Shown: piece by piece, positions 34,566 through 42,809 of the stretch
How the letters are laid out: every line of letters starts with the position of its first letter
Position numbering within the stretch: the first letter of the stretch is position 1
Assembly (NCBI GenBank): GCA_963422655.1
Contig: OY730440.1
Span: forward strand, 1,798,001 to 1,862,000
Source: CATQHS01 sp963422655
GTDB taxonomy: Bacteria; Actinomycetota; Acidimicrobiia; Acidimicrobiales; Aldehydirespiratoraceae
DNA length: 64,000 nucleotides
Direction: 5' to 3'
Notes under the pieces: model-generated
Databases searched by the model: none
What the model saw: the letters and a program-made list of their open reading frames with translations, nothing else
What the model was told of the DNA's origin: nothing
Position numbers and translations under genes: made by a program

Positions 34566-36146
34566 ATGACGATGACCAATTCTCCGCCCGTGATCGAGGT
34601 CTCTCCCGAAGCGACCCGCCCATCTGAACCAGCCGGTCTGAGCGGGCTGGTCATGACGACCGATCACAGAACCGTGGGCCGGCTCTTCATGGCCACTTCG
34701 CTGATCTTCGGGGTCGGGGTGGCCTTGGTCGGGGTGTTGATCGGGTTGGAACGCTCCGTGTCGTCGGGTCCCGCCGATATCTTCGGCGGCCTCAACGCCT
34801 ACTTCACGATGTGGACGTTGTACCGGATGGCGTTCGTTCTCTTGGTGGTCATGCCGCTGCTGATGGGCATGGCCATGCTGGTCGTGCCCCGTCAAGTGGG
34901 CGCCGCCAACCTTGCTTTTCCCCGAGCCGCGCTGGCTTCGTACTGGTCGTGGCTGATCGGCTCGGTGATCGTCGTCTCGTCGGTGTTCGCGGGCGGCGGT
35001 TGGGGTGCGCTCGACGGTGTCACCGGATCCGAGCGCGATGCCATGACCCTGACCGTGCTCGGCACCGGCTGGGTCATCGTCTCGCTTCTGGCCGGCGCGG
35101 TCAACGTGGCCACGACAGTCGTCTCCCTGCGGGCGGTTGGGATGACCCTTGCGAAGATCCCCCTGTTCTGTTGGTCCATGCTGGTGACGGCGACCGTCTG
35201 GCTGTTCACCCTGCCCATTGCCGTGGCCAACCTCGTCATCATCTACGCCGATCTCCGGGGCGGCCCCCCCGGGGCATTCGGCGCCGCCGAGGGGCCCGAC
35301 ATATGGCTACAGCTCGATTGGCTGGTCGAGCAACCGGCTGTTTTCGCCATGGCCGTCCCGGTGCTCGGCATTGTCGGTGAGATCGTTTCCGCGGCGACGA
35401 AGAACCCGCTGAGCCGGTACACGGTGGTTCTCACCCTTGTCGGCCTGTTCGGTTTGCTGGCGATCGGCGGCTGGTCCCAGGACTACTTCACTACTCCTGG
35501 CGATCACCGGTACAGGCTGGTGTACGTCGCCGCCGGTATCGCCACCGCCTTGGTGGTGCTTGCTTTCTACGGGGCCGTGGCCGACACGCTGCGTCGAGGG
35601 TTCCACAATCTGATCGGTGTCCCCAGCGCGGCCCTGACCGGATCGGTGGTTGCCCTGGTCCTGCTCGGCGTGGGCGTGGGCGCGGGAGCTCTGCGGGTGA
35701 TCTCGTTGACACGAGATGACACGAGATGGGATGAGATGACAACCTTCGGGTTGCTCGAGCGCAGCACCGGCATCGGTGTCTTCAATGCCGTGGTCGTCGC
35801 CGCTCTGGCCGGTGCGGCTGCGGGAGTCTGGCACTGGGCTCCGGAGATCCTGGGCCGACCCTTGGGAGAGAACGACGGGCGCCGTGTCGCCGTCGTGGTG
35901 CTGACCGCCGGTCTGACCCTGGCCGGCCCCGACGCAGTGGCCGGCTTCTTCGGCGCCGTCGACGGGCCGGTTCCGGGTGGTGACACCTCCGGCGTTCTCA
36001 CTACCATCTCCATGGTGGGCTCGATAGTGCTGGTGCTGGGCTTGGCCGATGCCGCCGCGGCGGCGGGTCGAGCGTTGCGATCCGGCTCAGCCGCCGGGCG
36101 CGCCGAGCCGAACCTCGTCCGGACCGGGTCGGGCGAGCCGACGTGA
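34566..36146 (+). CDS. Cytochrome c oxidase subunit I paralogue lacking the metal ligands
   Basis: A 526-aa, roughly 12-helix membrane protein that aligns with the true CtaD at 38823: TTDHRTVGRL with STVDHKRIGI, VVPRQVGAANLAFPR with FIPLQIGARDVAFPR, and IVGEIVSAATKNPL with VISEVIPTFSRKPI. Yet the catalytic residues are gone. The heme-ligand His in TMHG is Trp (TMWT, residue 83), the CuB/cross-link motif HPEVY is QPAVF (256-260), the HH pair appears as QD (305-306) and no HFHY-type helix is visible. It cannot bind heme a, heme a3 or CuB in the usual way. It overlaps a subunit III-like gene and precedes the functional oxidase genes. Confidence 0.85.
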   Translation: MTMTNSPPVIEVSPEATRPSEPAGLSGLVMTTDHRTVGRLFMATSLIFGVGVALVGVLIGLERSVSSGPADIFGGLNAYFTMWTLYRMAFVLLVVMPLLMGMAMLVVPRQVGAANLAFPRAALASYWSWLIGSVIVVSSVFAGGGWGALDGVTGSERDAMTLTVLGTGWVIVSLLAGAVNVATTVVSLRAVGMTLAKIPLFCWSMLVTATVWLFTLPIAVANLVIIYADLRGGPPGAFGAAEGPDIWLQLDWLVEQPAVFAMAVPVLGIVGEIVSAATKNPLSRYTVVLTLVGLFGLLAIGGWSQDYFTTPGDHRYRLVYVAAGIATALVVLAFYGAVADTLRRGFHNLIGVPSAALTGSVVALVLLGVGVGAGALRVISLTRDDTRWDEMTTFGLLERSTGIGVFNAVVVAALAGAAAGVWHWAPEILGRPLGENDGRRVAVVVLTAGLTLAGPDAVAGFFGAVDGPVPGGDTSGVLTTISMVGSIVLVLGLADAAAAAGRALRSGSAAGRAEPNLVRTGSGEPT

Positions 36147-36727
36147 AGACCACGAACCTTCCTGCCCCCGGCCTGGTTCGACCCCGCACCCTGATGGTGG
36201 GGTCTCTCTTCGCCACGGCGGCCACCGTCATCGCCTTCTGCACCCTGGTCGCCGTCTACGTGCAACAGCGTCAGCACGCTCGCTCGATCGGTGCGGAGTG
36301 GTTTCCGGCCGGGACCATCGAGATGGGTCCGCCCGGCATGATGATGATGACGCTGGTGCTGTCAGTGGTAACTGCGCAGTGGGCGGTACAGGCGACCCGG
36401 GCGCAGGACCGGCCCCACGGTTACATCGCCTTGGCCACCACGCTGCTGTTCGGCACTGCCGTGCTGGTCCAGTTCTCCTTTGTCTACCAGAGCACGGGAT
36501 TCGAGATCGGCGTCGGCATCGCCTCGTTGCTCTTCTACACCGTTACCGGGTCCTTCGTCGTGCTCTTGGTGGTGGCCATGATTTTCATGGTGGTCACCAC
36601 GGTGCGCTCGCTGGTCGGACCGTTCGAGTCTCACCGGGCCGATGCCGTGCAAGCTGCGGCTTTCTTCTGGCACGGCGGCGTGGCTTGCTATTTCCTGGTC
36701 TGGTACGTCGTGTTCATCACCAAGTAG
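36143..36727 (+). CDS. Cytochrome c oxidase subunit III-like membrane protein
   Basis: A 194-aa protein with five hydrophobic segments. Its C-terminal half follows subunit III: LLFYTVTGSFVVLLVVAMIF parallels FFTLTGFHGMHVSLGIVMLM of CtaE, and AAAFFWHGGVACYFLVWYVVFI parallels VGLYWHFVDIVWIFIFTVIYL. The conserved HFxD of the last helix has become HGGV. The GTG start overlaps the stop of the subunit I-like gene, so the two are coupled and probably form a complex. Its function is unknown. Confidence 0.7.
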   Translation: MKTTNLPAPGLVRPRTLMVGSLFATAATVIAFCTLVAVYVQQRQHARSIGAEWFPAGTIEMGPPGMMMMTLVLSVVTAQWAVQATRAQDRPHGYIALATTLLFGTAVLVQFSFVYQSTGFEIGVGIASLLFYTVTGSFVVLLVVAMIFMVVTTVRSLVGPFESHRADAVQAAAFFWHGGVACYFLVWYVVFITK

Positions 36728-36737
36728 AGGCTGCTGA

Positions 36738-37556
36738 GTGTTAACCACCGGGTTCAAGCTCTTCTTCGCAATGTTCGTAGCTTTTGTCGGCGCCGCGCTC
36801 GTCTACGGCTACACCACCGGCGGCAACCACGTCGGCCCCATCTCTTTGGGCTACAAGGGCGGTGTGGGCGATCACATCGGCTACGGCGTGCTCGTGATCT
36901 TGGCGGGGGCAGCGCTGGTGATCAGCTTGGTGCTCGTCTCGTTCCGCGACGCCGACGCAGAAGCGCAGGCGGCGCTGTCGGGAGTCGACGAGATCAACGC
37001 CGACACGGCGGTATCGGCCAGCTTCTGGCCGGTGGTGGCTGCCTTCGGGGCCGGGACGGCCGTGATCGGCTTGGTGCTTCACTCGATCGTCTTCGGGCTG
37101 GGCTTGGTGATAGTGGCCCTGTCTCTGGTCGAATGGACGATGGACGCTTGGGCCGATCGGGCCACCGGTGATCCTGCCGTCAACCGGGAACTGCGTAACC
37201 GGATAATGGCGCCGGTGGAGATACCCGTCGCCGGTGCTCTGGCCGTGGGGGTGGTGGTGCTGGCCGCTTCTCGGATCTTGCTCACGGTGTCGGCGCTGGG
37301 GGCCGTGGTCGTGGCCGGGATCGTCTCGGCCCTGATCATGGTCGGGGCGTTCCTCTACGTGTCGAAACCGGGCTGGGGCCGCCAGCTCGTGGCCGGCCTC
37401 GGGGTGGTCATGGCTCTGGGACTGCTGGTGGGGGGCGTGCTGGCCGCAGTGAGCGGTGAGCGAGACTTCGAACACCACGCCGATGATTCCCATATCGGCG
37501 ACTCCGGCCATAGTGGCAGCTCCGAAGAATCCTCGGTCGGCGATGGCGGTGAATGA
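36738..37556 (+). CDS. Membrane protein of unknown function in the oxidase cluster
   Basis: A 272-aa protein I do not recognise. It has an N-terminal helix (FKLFFAMFVAFVGAALVYGYTTGG), a second helix followed by an acidic loop (FRDADAEAQAALSGVDEINADT), about five further hydrophobic stretches and a Ser/His/Asp-rich tail. The early TTGGNHVGPI and LGYKGGVGDHIGY segments could be periplasmic. Position between the degenerate subunit I/III pair and ctaC suggests a subunit or assembly factor (inference). GTG start at 36738, 10 nt after the preceding stop. Confidence 0.65.
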   Translation: MLTTGFKLFFAMFVAFVGAALVYGYTTGGNHVGPISLGYKGGVGDHIGYGVLVILAGAALVISLVLVSFRDADAEAQAALSGVDEINADTAVSASFWPVVAAFGAGTAVIGLVLHSIVFGLGLVIVALSLVEWTMDAWADRATGDPAVNRELRNRIMAPVEIPVAGALAVGVVVLAASRILLTVSALGAVVVAGIVSALIMVGAFLYVSKPGWGRQLVAGLGVVMALGLLVGGVLAAVSGERDFEHHADDSHIGDSGHSGSSEESSVGDGGE

Positions 37557-38823
37557 GGCCGTGATCGCGTTGGGAGTTGCCGTTCGAGCCAGCTACCGGG
37601 TGATACGTCGAGCCCTCGCTGGCATCTTTGTGGCCGCAGTGGGCTTGGTCGTGAGCGGGTGTGCCGCTGATGCCGAGCTCGACACTTTCGCCCCTCAGGG
37701 TCCGGTGGCCGAAGAACTGCACTCCAGAGGTGTGGTACCGGTGTTCGTCCTGGCCGGCGTGGTGTTCGTGGGGATCATGGCGATCACGTTGTGGTTGGTG
37801 CTGCGGCACCGGGTGAAGTCGTACGCCGATGACGACTGGCCCCGTCAGATCCACGGCCATATCCCGCTCGAGATCGGCTGGACCGTGGGCTTCTTTCTCA
37901 CCATGGCGGCGGTGGCGGCGGTGATGGTGCTGTCCCTGCCCACCATCACCGACACCGAAGCCAACGCCATGAGCGTCGATGTCGAAGGCCGTGAGGTCAT
38001 GTGGGAGCCGACGGTGGTGGTCGTCGGCAACCAGTGGTGGTGGGAGTATCGCTATTATTTCAACGACCAACTCGATCTGGCTTCCTTGCGGGAGGTCGGC
38101 GACGCCAAGAATCTGCCCCCGGCCGACATCGTCACCTCGGGGCAGATGGTGGTTCCCACCGGAGAGGAGATCGAGCTCGTCGTGACCTCACGCGATGTGA
38201 TCCACTCGTTTTGGATTCCGGCCCTCAACGGCAAACGCGACGCCGTGCCCAACCGTTTCTCTCCCTGGATGATCGAAGCTTCCGATCCCGGGGTGTACTT
38301 CGGCCAGTGCACCGAGTTCTGCGGCCTGTCGCACTCGCGGATGCGGATGCAGGTGGTGGCCATGGAACCTGCCGATTTCCAGGCCTGGATCGCTCGCACC
38401 GTCCAGGACGCCTCCACCCCCGCCTCGGAGGCGGCTCGGCGGGGGATGGAGACGTTTGCCGGTATTTGCACTTCGTGCCACCTCGTGGAGGGGGTAAACG
38501 ACGAGACCTATATCGCCAACGGGGCCGATCAGGCGTCGGAGGCTGCGCCCAACCTCACCCATTTCGCCAGCCGTACCACTTTCGCCGGCGGCATCGTCGA
38601 GACCTACAACTCCGACGGGTCGCTGAACCGTGTCGATCTCGAAGCGTGGCTACGGGATCCGGGCTCGGTGAAGGCCAACTACACCGTCTCGGGCCAGCAG
38701 TACCGAGGCATGCCCGACCTGGACCTGAGCGAGCAGCAGATCGATGACTTGGTGGCCTACCTGGCGACGTTGGGCCAAAAGCCGGCCGGATGGATCATCG
38801 CGGCTACGGAGGTACACCACTGA
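37543..38823 (+). CDS. ctaC: Cytochrome c oxidase subunit II with fused C-terminal cytochrome c (caa3 type)
   Basis: A 426-aa lipoprotein-like subunit that takes electrons to CuA. A signal/lipobox ends at LVVSGCAAD, two membrane helices follow, then GNQWWWEYRY and the CuA site: SFWIPALNGKRDAVP, CTEFCGLSHSRMRM. A fused class I cytochrome c domain has CTSCH (heme) and a Met ligand candidate in YRGMPDLDLSE. Fusion with cytochrome c marks the caa3-type oxidase. The ATG at 37543 overlaps the previous gene by 14 nt; GTG at 37549 or 37561 are alternatives. The stop overlaps the ctaD ATG. Confidence 0.94.
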   Translation: MAVNEAVIALGVAVRASYRVIRRALAGIFVAAVGLVVSGCAADAELDTFAPQGPVAEELHSRGVVPVFVLAGVVFVGIMAITLWLVLRHRVKSYADDDWPRQIHGHIPLEIGWTVGFFLTMAAVAAVMVLSLPTITDTEANAMSVDVEGREVMWEPTVVVVGNQWWWEYRYYFNDQLDLASLREVGDAKNLPPADIVTSGQMVVPTGEEIELVVTSRDVIHSFWIPALNGKRDAVPNRFSPWMIEASDPGVYFGQCTEFCGLSHSRMRMQVVAMEPADFQAWIARTVQDASTPASEAARRGMETFAGICTSCHLVEGVNDETYIANGADQASEAAPNLTHFASRTTFAGGIVETYNSDGSLNRVDLEAWLRDPGSVKANYTVSGQQYRGMPDLDLSEQQIDDLVAYLATLGQKPAGWIIAATEVHH

Positions 38824-40844
38824 TGACCGTCACCGAGGACACACCGCTCGCGCTGGAATCCGGTGATCTACCTCGCTACGCCGACCGGCCGCTGGGCGTT
38901 CTGACCCGCCCCCAGGGCGGTAATGGCTGGCGTGATTGGGTGAGCACCGTCGATCACAAGCGGATCGGCATCATGTACGGCGCCGCGGCCATGTTCTTCT
39001 TCTTGGTCGGTGGGGTGGAGGCGTTGCTCATCCGCTGGCAGCTTGCCGTACCGGATGGGTCGGTGCTGGGCGCCAGCGTCTACAACCAGCTCTACACGAT
39101 GCACGGCGTCACCATGGTGTTCCTGTTCATCATGCCCTTGGCTGCGGCCTTCTCGAATTATTTCATCCCACTGCAGATCGGTGCCCGCGATGTCGCGTTC
39201 CCCCGGCTGAACGCTTTGTCGTTCTGGGTCTGGCTCGGTGGCGCCCTTTTCTTGAACTCGGCCTGGCTGGTGGGCGGCGGCGGAGCCGACTGCGGCTGGT
39301 TCTGTTACGCGCCCAACAGCGGCTTGACTTTCTCGCCCAGCCCCGGCGTGGACTTCTACACCATCGGACTGCTGATCCTGGGCGTGGCGTCGCTCGTCTC
39401 GTCGATCAACCTGATCGTCACCTGCCTGAACATGCGGGCCCCGGGCATGACCCTCATGCGCATGCCGGTGCTGACCTGGATGCTGCTCATCACCCAGTTC
39501 CTGTTGCTGTTCGCGCTGCCGGTCATCACGGTGGCGTTGTTCTTGTTGATGTTCGATCGGCTCTTCGGCGCCCAGTTCTTCGATCCGGGGGCGGGCGCCG
39601 ACCCGTTGCTGTGGCAGCACCTGTTCTGGATCTTCGGCCATCCGGAGGTCTACATCATCATCCTGCCCAGCTTCGGTGTGATCTCCGAAGTCATCCCCAC
39701 CTTCAGCCGCAAGCCCATCTTCGGTTACGAGTTCATGATCTTCTCCGGTGTCGCCATCGGGTTCATGGGCTGGGGCGTATGGGCCCATCACATGTTCGTG
39801 TCGGGTATCGGCCCTATTTCGGTGGCAGTTTTCTCGCTCTCCACCATGTTCATCGCCGTGCCGACCGGGGTGAAAATCCTCAACTGGCTGGCCACTATGT
39901 GGGGAGGGAAGCTGAGGTTCACCGTGGCCATGAAGTTCGCGGTGGCGACGGTGGCCATGTTCACGATCGGCGGTCTCTCGGGCGTTACCCACTCGGTGGC
40001 CCCGGCCGATACCCAGCAGACCGACACCTACTACGTGGTCGCCCATTTCCACTACGTGATCTTCGGCGGCGGCGTGATCGGGCTCTTCGCCGGCCTGTAC
40101 TTCTGGTGGCCCAAGGTGTGGGGCTACATGCTCGACGAGAAGCTGGGCAACTGGAACTTCTGGCTCATGCTCATCGGGTTCAACCTGACCTTCGGCCCGA
40201 TGCACGTACTGGGCCTGCAGGGTATGTCCCGTCGTATCGATACCTACGCCGCCGGCTACGGCTTCGAGTTCTGGAACATGGTGGCCTCGGTGGGGTCGTT
40301 GCTGATCGCAGCCTCGGTGTTGTTCTTCATGATCAATGTCTGGAGGTCGAAGAGAACTGCTGCCGACCGGCCCCCTCCGGGCCCCGACCCGTGGGATGCC
40401 CGCGGCTTGGAATGGTCGATCCCCTCTCCGACCCCGGTGCACAACTTCGACGAGGTGCCGGTGGTGCGGGGCCGAGACGAGTGGTGGCACCGCAAGTACG
40501 GGACCACCGACGATGGCCGAGTGGTGATGGTGGCCACGGCCGAAGAAGCCGCCCAGACCGGCGATGCCGTCGGCGTGCACCTTCCCTCCCCCTCTTTCTG
40601 GCCGCTGGCGGTGGCGGTGGGTCTGCCGCTGATCGGTTACGGCCTTATCTTCAATCTGTGGTTGTGCGTGATCGGCGCTTTGATCACCGTCGTGTCGATC
40701 TACTCATGGGCGTTCGAGCCGGTCGACGATCCCGATGCCGACCACGGTCACGACTCCGGCGCCGGTGATGACCATGAAGATGGCCATGAAGTGGTCGGTC
40801 TCGGCGGGGCGGCCGGAGCTGGCGCCGGGGCGCAACAGCCATGA
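38823..40844 (+). CDS. ctaD: Cytochrome c oxidase subunit I (catalytic, heme a/a3-CuB)
   Basis: A 673-aa oxygen-reducing subunit. All ligands are present: TMHGVTM (heme a His94), FGHPEVYIIILP (CuB His and the cross-linked Tyr), WAHHMFVSG (two CuB His) and VAHFHYVIFGG (heme a3 and heme a His). After helix XII there is a long C-terminal extension (about 540-673) with two more hydrophobic segments (SFWPLAVAVGLPLIGYGLIF) and a His/Asp/Gly-rich tail, as seen in some actinobacterial CtaD proteins. ATG overlaps the ctaC TGA; the stop overlaps ctaE. Confidence 0.97.
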   Translation: MTVTEDTPLALESGDLPRYADRPLGVLTRPQGGNGWRDWVSTVDHKRIGIMYGAAAMFFFLVGGVEALLIRWQLAVPDGSVLGASVYNQLYTMHGVTMVFLFIMPLAAAFSNYFIPLQIGARDVAFPRLNALSFWVWLGGALFLNSAWLVGGGGADCGWFCYAPNSGLTFSPSPGVDFYTIGLLILGVASLVSSINLIVTCLNMRAPGMTLMRMPVLTWMLLITQFLLLFALPVITVALFLLMFDRLFGAQFFDPGAGADPLLWQHLFWIFGHPEVYIIILPSFGVISEVIPTFSRKPIFGYEFMIFSGVAIGFMGWGVWAHHMFVSGIGPISVAVFSLSTMFIAVPTGVKILNWLATMWGGKLRFTVAMKFAVATVAMFTIGGLSGVTHSVAPADTQQTDTYYVVAHFHYVIFGGGVIGLFAGLYFWWPKVWGYMLDEKLGNWNFWLMLIGFNLTFGPMHVLGLQGMSRRIDTYAAGYGFEFWNMVASVGSLLIAASVLFFMINVWRSKRTAADRPPPGPDPWDARGLEWSIPSPTPVHNFDEVPVVRGRDEWWHRKYGTTDDGRVVMVATAEEAAQTGDAVGVHLPSPSFWPLAVAVGLPLIGYGLIFNLWLCVIGALITVVSIYSWAFEPVDDPDADHGHDSGAGDDHEDGHEVVGLGGAAGAGAGAQQP

Positions 40845-41467
40845 CGGCAACCGCTCCCGTCGGGGTTGCCGATCACAGCCCTGGTCACGGTCACGATCAC
40901 ACCCCCGCCACCGGCATTTCTCATACGAAGTTGGCCATGTGGGTATTCCTCGGCTCGGAATGCCTATTGTTCGGCGGCTTCATATCCACATACCTGCTCT
41001 ACAAGACCCGAGGCAACGGCCGCACCCTGCCCACCGAAGTGTTCGACATCCCGTTCACGTCGGTGAGCTCGTTCGTGCTGCTCATGAGCTCGCTCACCAT
41101 GGTGCTGGCCCTGTCGGCGGTGAACCGAGGTGACGACGAAGCCGGTCGAGTGTGGTTGCTGGCCACCGCGCTGCTCGGCGGTGTCTTCATAGGCGGTCAG
41201 GTCTATGAGTTCACCAGCTTTGTCCGGGAAGGGGTTGCCTTCACCACCAACCCGGCCAGCAGTGCTTTCTTCACGCTCACCGGGTTCCACGGCATGCACG
41301 TCAGCCTCGGCATCGTGATGCTGATGTCGCTTTTCGTTGCATCGGTGAAGGGAAAGCTGACCCGAGACAACGCCGAGACAGTAGAGATCGTCGGTCTTTA
41401 CTGGCACTTCGTCGACATCGTGTGGATCTTCATCTTCACCGTCATCTATCTGATCCCGCCCGACTGA
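40841..41467 (+). CDS. ctaE: Cytochrome c oxidase subunit III
   Basis: A 208-aa, five-helix subunit stabilising subunit I. Typical elements are LAMWVFLGSECLLFGGFIST, FTLTGFHGMHVSLGIVML and VGLYWHFVDIVWIFIFTVIYL. A His-rich N-terminus (DHSPGHGHDH) precedes the first helix. The ATG overlaps the ctaD stop. It supplies the reference for recognising the diverged subunit III-like protein at 36143. Confidence 0.95.
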   Translation: MTATAPVGVADHSPGHGHDHTPATGISHTKLAMWVFLGSECLLFGGFISTYLLYKTRGNGRTLPTEVFDIPFTSVSSFVLLMSSLTMVLALSAVNRGDDEAGRVWLLATALLGGVFIGGQVYEFTSFVREGVAFTTNPASSAFFTLTGFHGMHVSLGIVMLMSLFVASVKGKLTRDNAETVEIVGLYWHFVDIVWIFIFTVIYLIPPD

Positions 41468-41477
41468 GGAGGCGGTA

Positions 41478-41846
41478 ATGAGCGAAGCCACCATCTCCGA
41501 CACCGACCGACCGGTTGCCGTCGACCGGGCTCCGGGCGGGGGCGCCGCCGATGATCACACCACTCACGACCACCCCTCGGACTGGTCCTACGTCAAGATC
41601 GCACTGGCCTTGGCCGCCATCACCGCTCTGGAGGTGTTCACCTACTTCCGGTCGGTCCTCGACTGGGGCCCGGCTCTGGTCCCGGCCCTGCTGTTCATGA
41701 TGGTGGTGAAGTTCTATTTGGTGGCCACCTGGTTCATGCACCTGAAGTTCGACAACCCGATCTTCTCCAAGATGTTCACCGGCGGTCTCTCCTTGGCTGT
41801 GGGTGTCTACCTGGCCACTCTGACCGCTTTCGAGTTCTGGGTCTGA
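41478..41846 (+). CDS. ctaF: Cytochrome c oxidase subunit IV-like protein
   Basis: A 122-aa protein with three hydrophobic helices and the subunit IV (COX4_pro/CyoD-like) pattern: YVKIALALAAITALEVFTYF, then LLFMMVVKFYLVATWFMHLKFDNPIF. The N-terminus is rich in His and Asp. It sits between ctaE and ctaG with 10 nt and 3 nt spacing. The gene symbol follows position and family rather than close identity to a characterised CtaF. Confidence 0.8.
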   Translation: MSEATISDTDRPVAVDRAPGGGAADDHTTHDHPSDWSYVKIALALAAITALEVFTYFRSVLDWGPALVPALLFMMVVKFYLVATWFMHLKFDNPIFSKMFTGGLSLAVGVYLATLTAFEFWV

Positions 41847-41849
41847 GCC

Positions 41850-42770
41850 ATGGCCGGGGTGGCTGCCGTCGATGCCTGGCGGCTCCAGCTCCACCCCGAG
41901 GTATGGCTGCTGATCGGTGCTCTGGTTGCTCTGGGGGTCTACGCGGTACGGGTTATCGGCCCGGTGGCCGTAACCGGCGAGGGGGCCTTGGTCAACCGCA
42001 ACCAGAAGATCTGTTTCGGCACCGGGATCGCTCTGTTGTGGCTGGCTGCCGACTGGCCCATGCACGACATCGCCGAGGAGTACCTCTACTCGGTGCACAT
42101 GATCCAACACCTTCTGATCAGCTTCGTCGTGCCGCCGTTGTTGCTGCTGTCTCTGCCGGAGTGGTTGGCCCGACTGGTGGTGCTCGACGACTCGGCTGCC
42201 GCCTCGGTGCTGCGGCGTCTGGCCCATCCGTTGGTAGCCGGGGTGGCTTTCAACGCCGTGCAGGGGTTCATCCACTGGGGCGCCCTGGTCGAGCTGTCGG
42301 TCCGCAACGGCGCCGTTCACTACCTCGTGCATTTGGCAGTGTTCGGCACTGCCTTGCTCATGTGGTTTCCGGTGGTGGGGCCTCTGCGGGAGATGCAGCT
42401 ATCCGAGCCGGGCAAGATGATCTACCTCTTCTTGATGTCGATCGTGCCCACCGTGCCGGCGGCCTGGCTCACTTTCGCCGAGGGATCGGTATACCCGGTC
42501 TACGACCACCCGGCCCGGCTCTGGGGAATCTCGGTCACGGCCGATCAGCAGGCTGCGGGTGCCGTCATGAAAGTGCTGGGCGGGGCCTACCTGTGGGTAC
42601 TGATCGCCATCCGCTTCTTCGGCTGGTCGGCGAGCCAGCGCCGCCACGACGAGAGTCAGCGCCGTCACGACGAGAAGGCCCGCCAGGCCCGTTTCGACGC
42701 TGAACGCATGACGATGACGCCGGTGGCGGCTGATCTCGTCGAAGCCGGCCCCCCGCCCCGGGCACTCTGA
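41850..42770 (+). CDS. ctaG: CtaG-type cytochrome c oxidase assembly protein
   Basis: A 306-aa, about seven-helix membrane protein of the caa3_CtaG family, which supports CuB insertion. Conserved features include DWPMHDIAEEYLYSVHMIQHLLISFVVPPLL (His-containing), GFIHWG, YDHPARLWGISVTADQQAAG and GGAYLWVLIAIRFFGWS. The C-terminal tail contains a near-perfect duplicated heptad QRRHDES/QRRHDEK. Last gene of the oxidase run. Confidence 0.9.
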   Translation: MAGVAAVDAWRLQLHPEVWLLIGALVALGVYAVRVIGPVAVTGEGALVNRNQKICFGTGIALLWLAADWPMHDIAEEYLYSVHMIQHLLISFVVPPLLLLSLPEWLARLVVLDDSAAASVLRRLAHPLVAGVAFNAVQGFIHWGALVELSVRNGAVHYLVHLAVFGTALLMWFPVVGPLREMQLSEPGKMIYLFLMSIVPTVPAAWLTFAEGSVYPVYDHPARLWGISVTADQQAAGAVMKVLGGAYLWVLIAIRFFGWSASQRRHDESQRRHDEKARQARFDAERMTMTPVAADLVEAGPPPRAL

Positions 42771-42809
42771 GGTGACCGCGGCCCGGTTTCGAGAATGTAC
42801 CGTCAGGGA

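Noticed and set aside
34566..36146. Subunit I-like gene as a nitric oxide reductase or cbb3 catalytic subunit
   Set aside because: Those enzymes keep the heme and active-site His residues, which are missing here.
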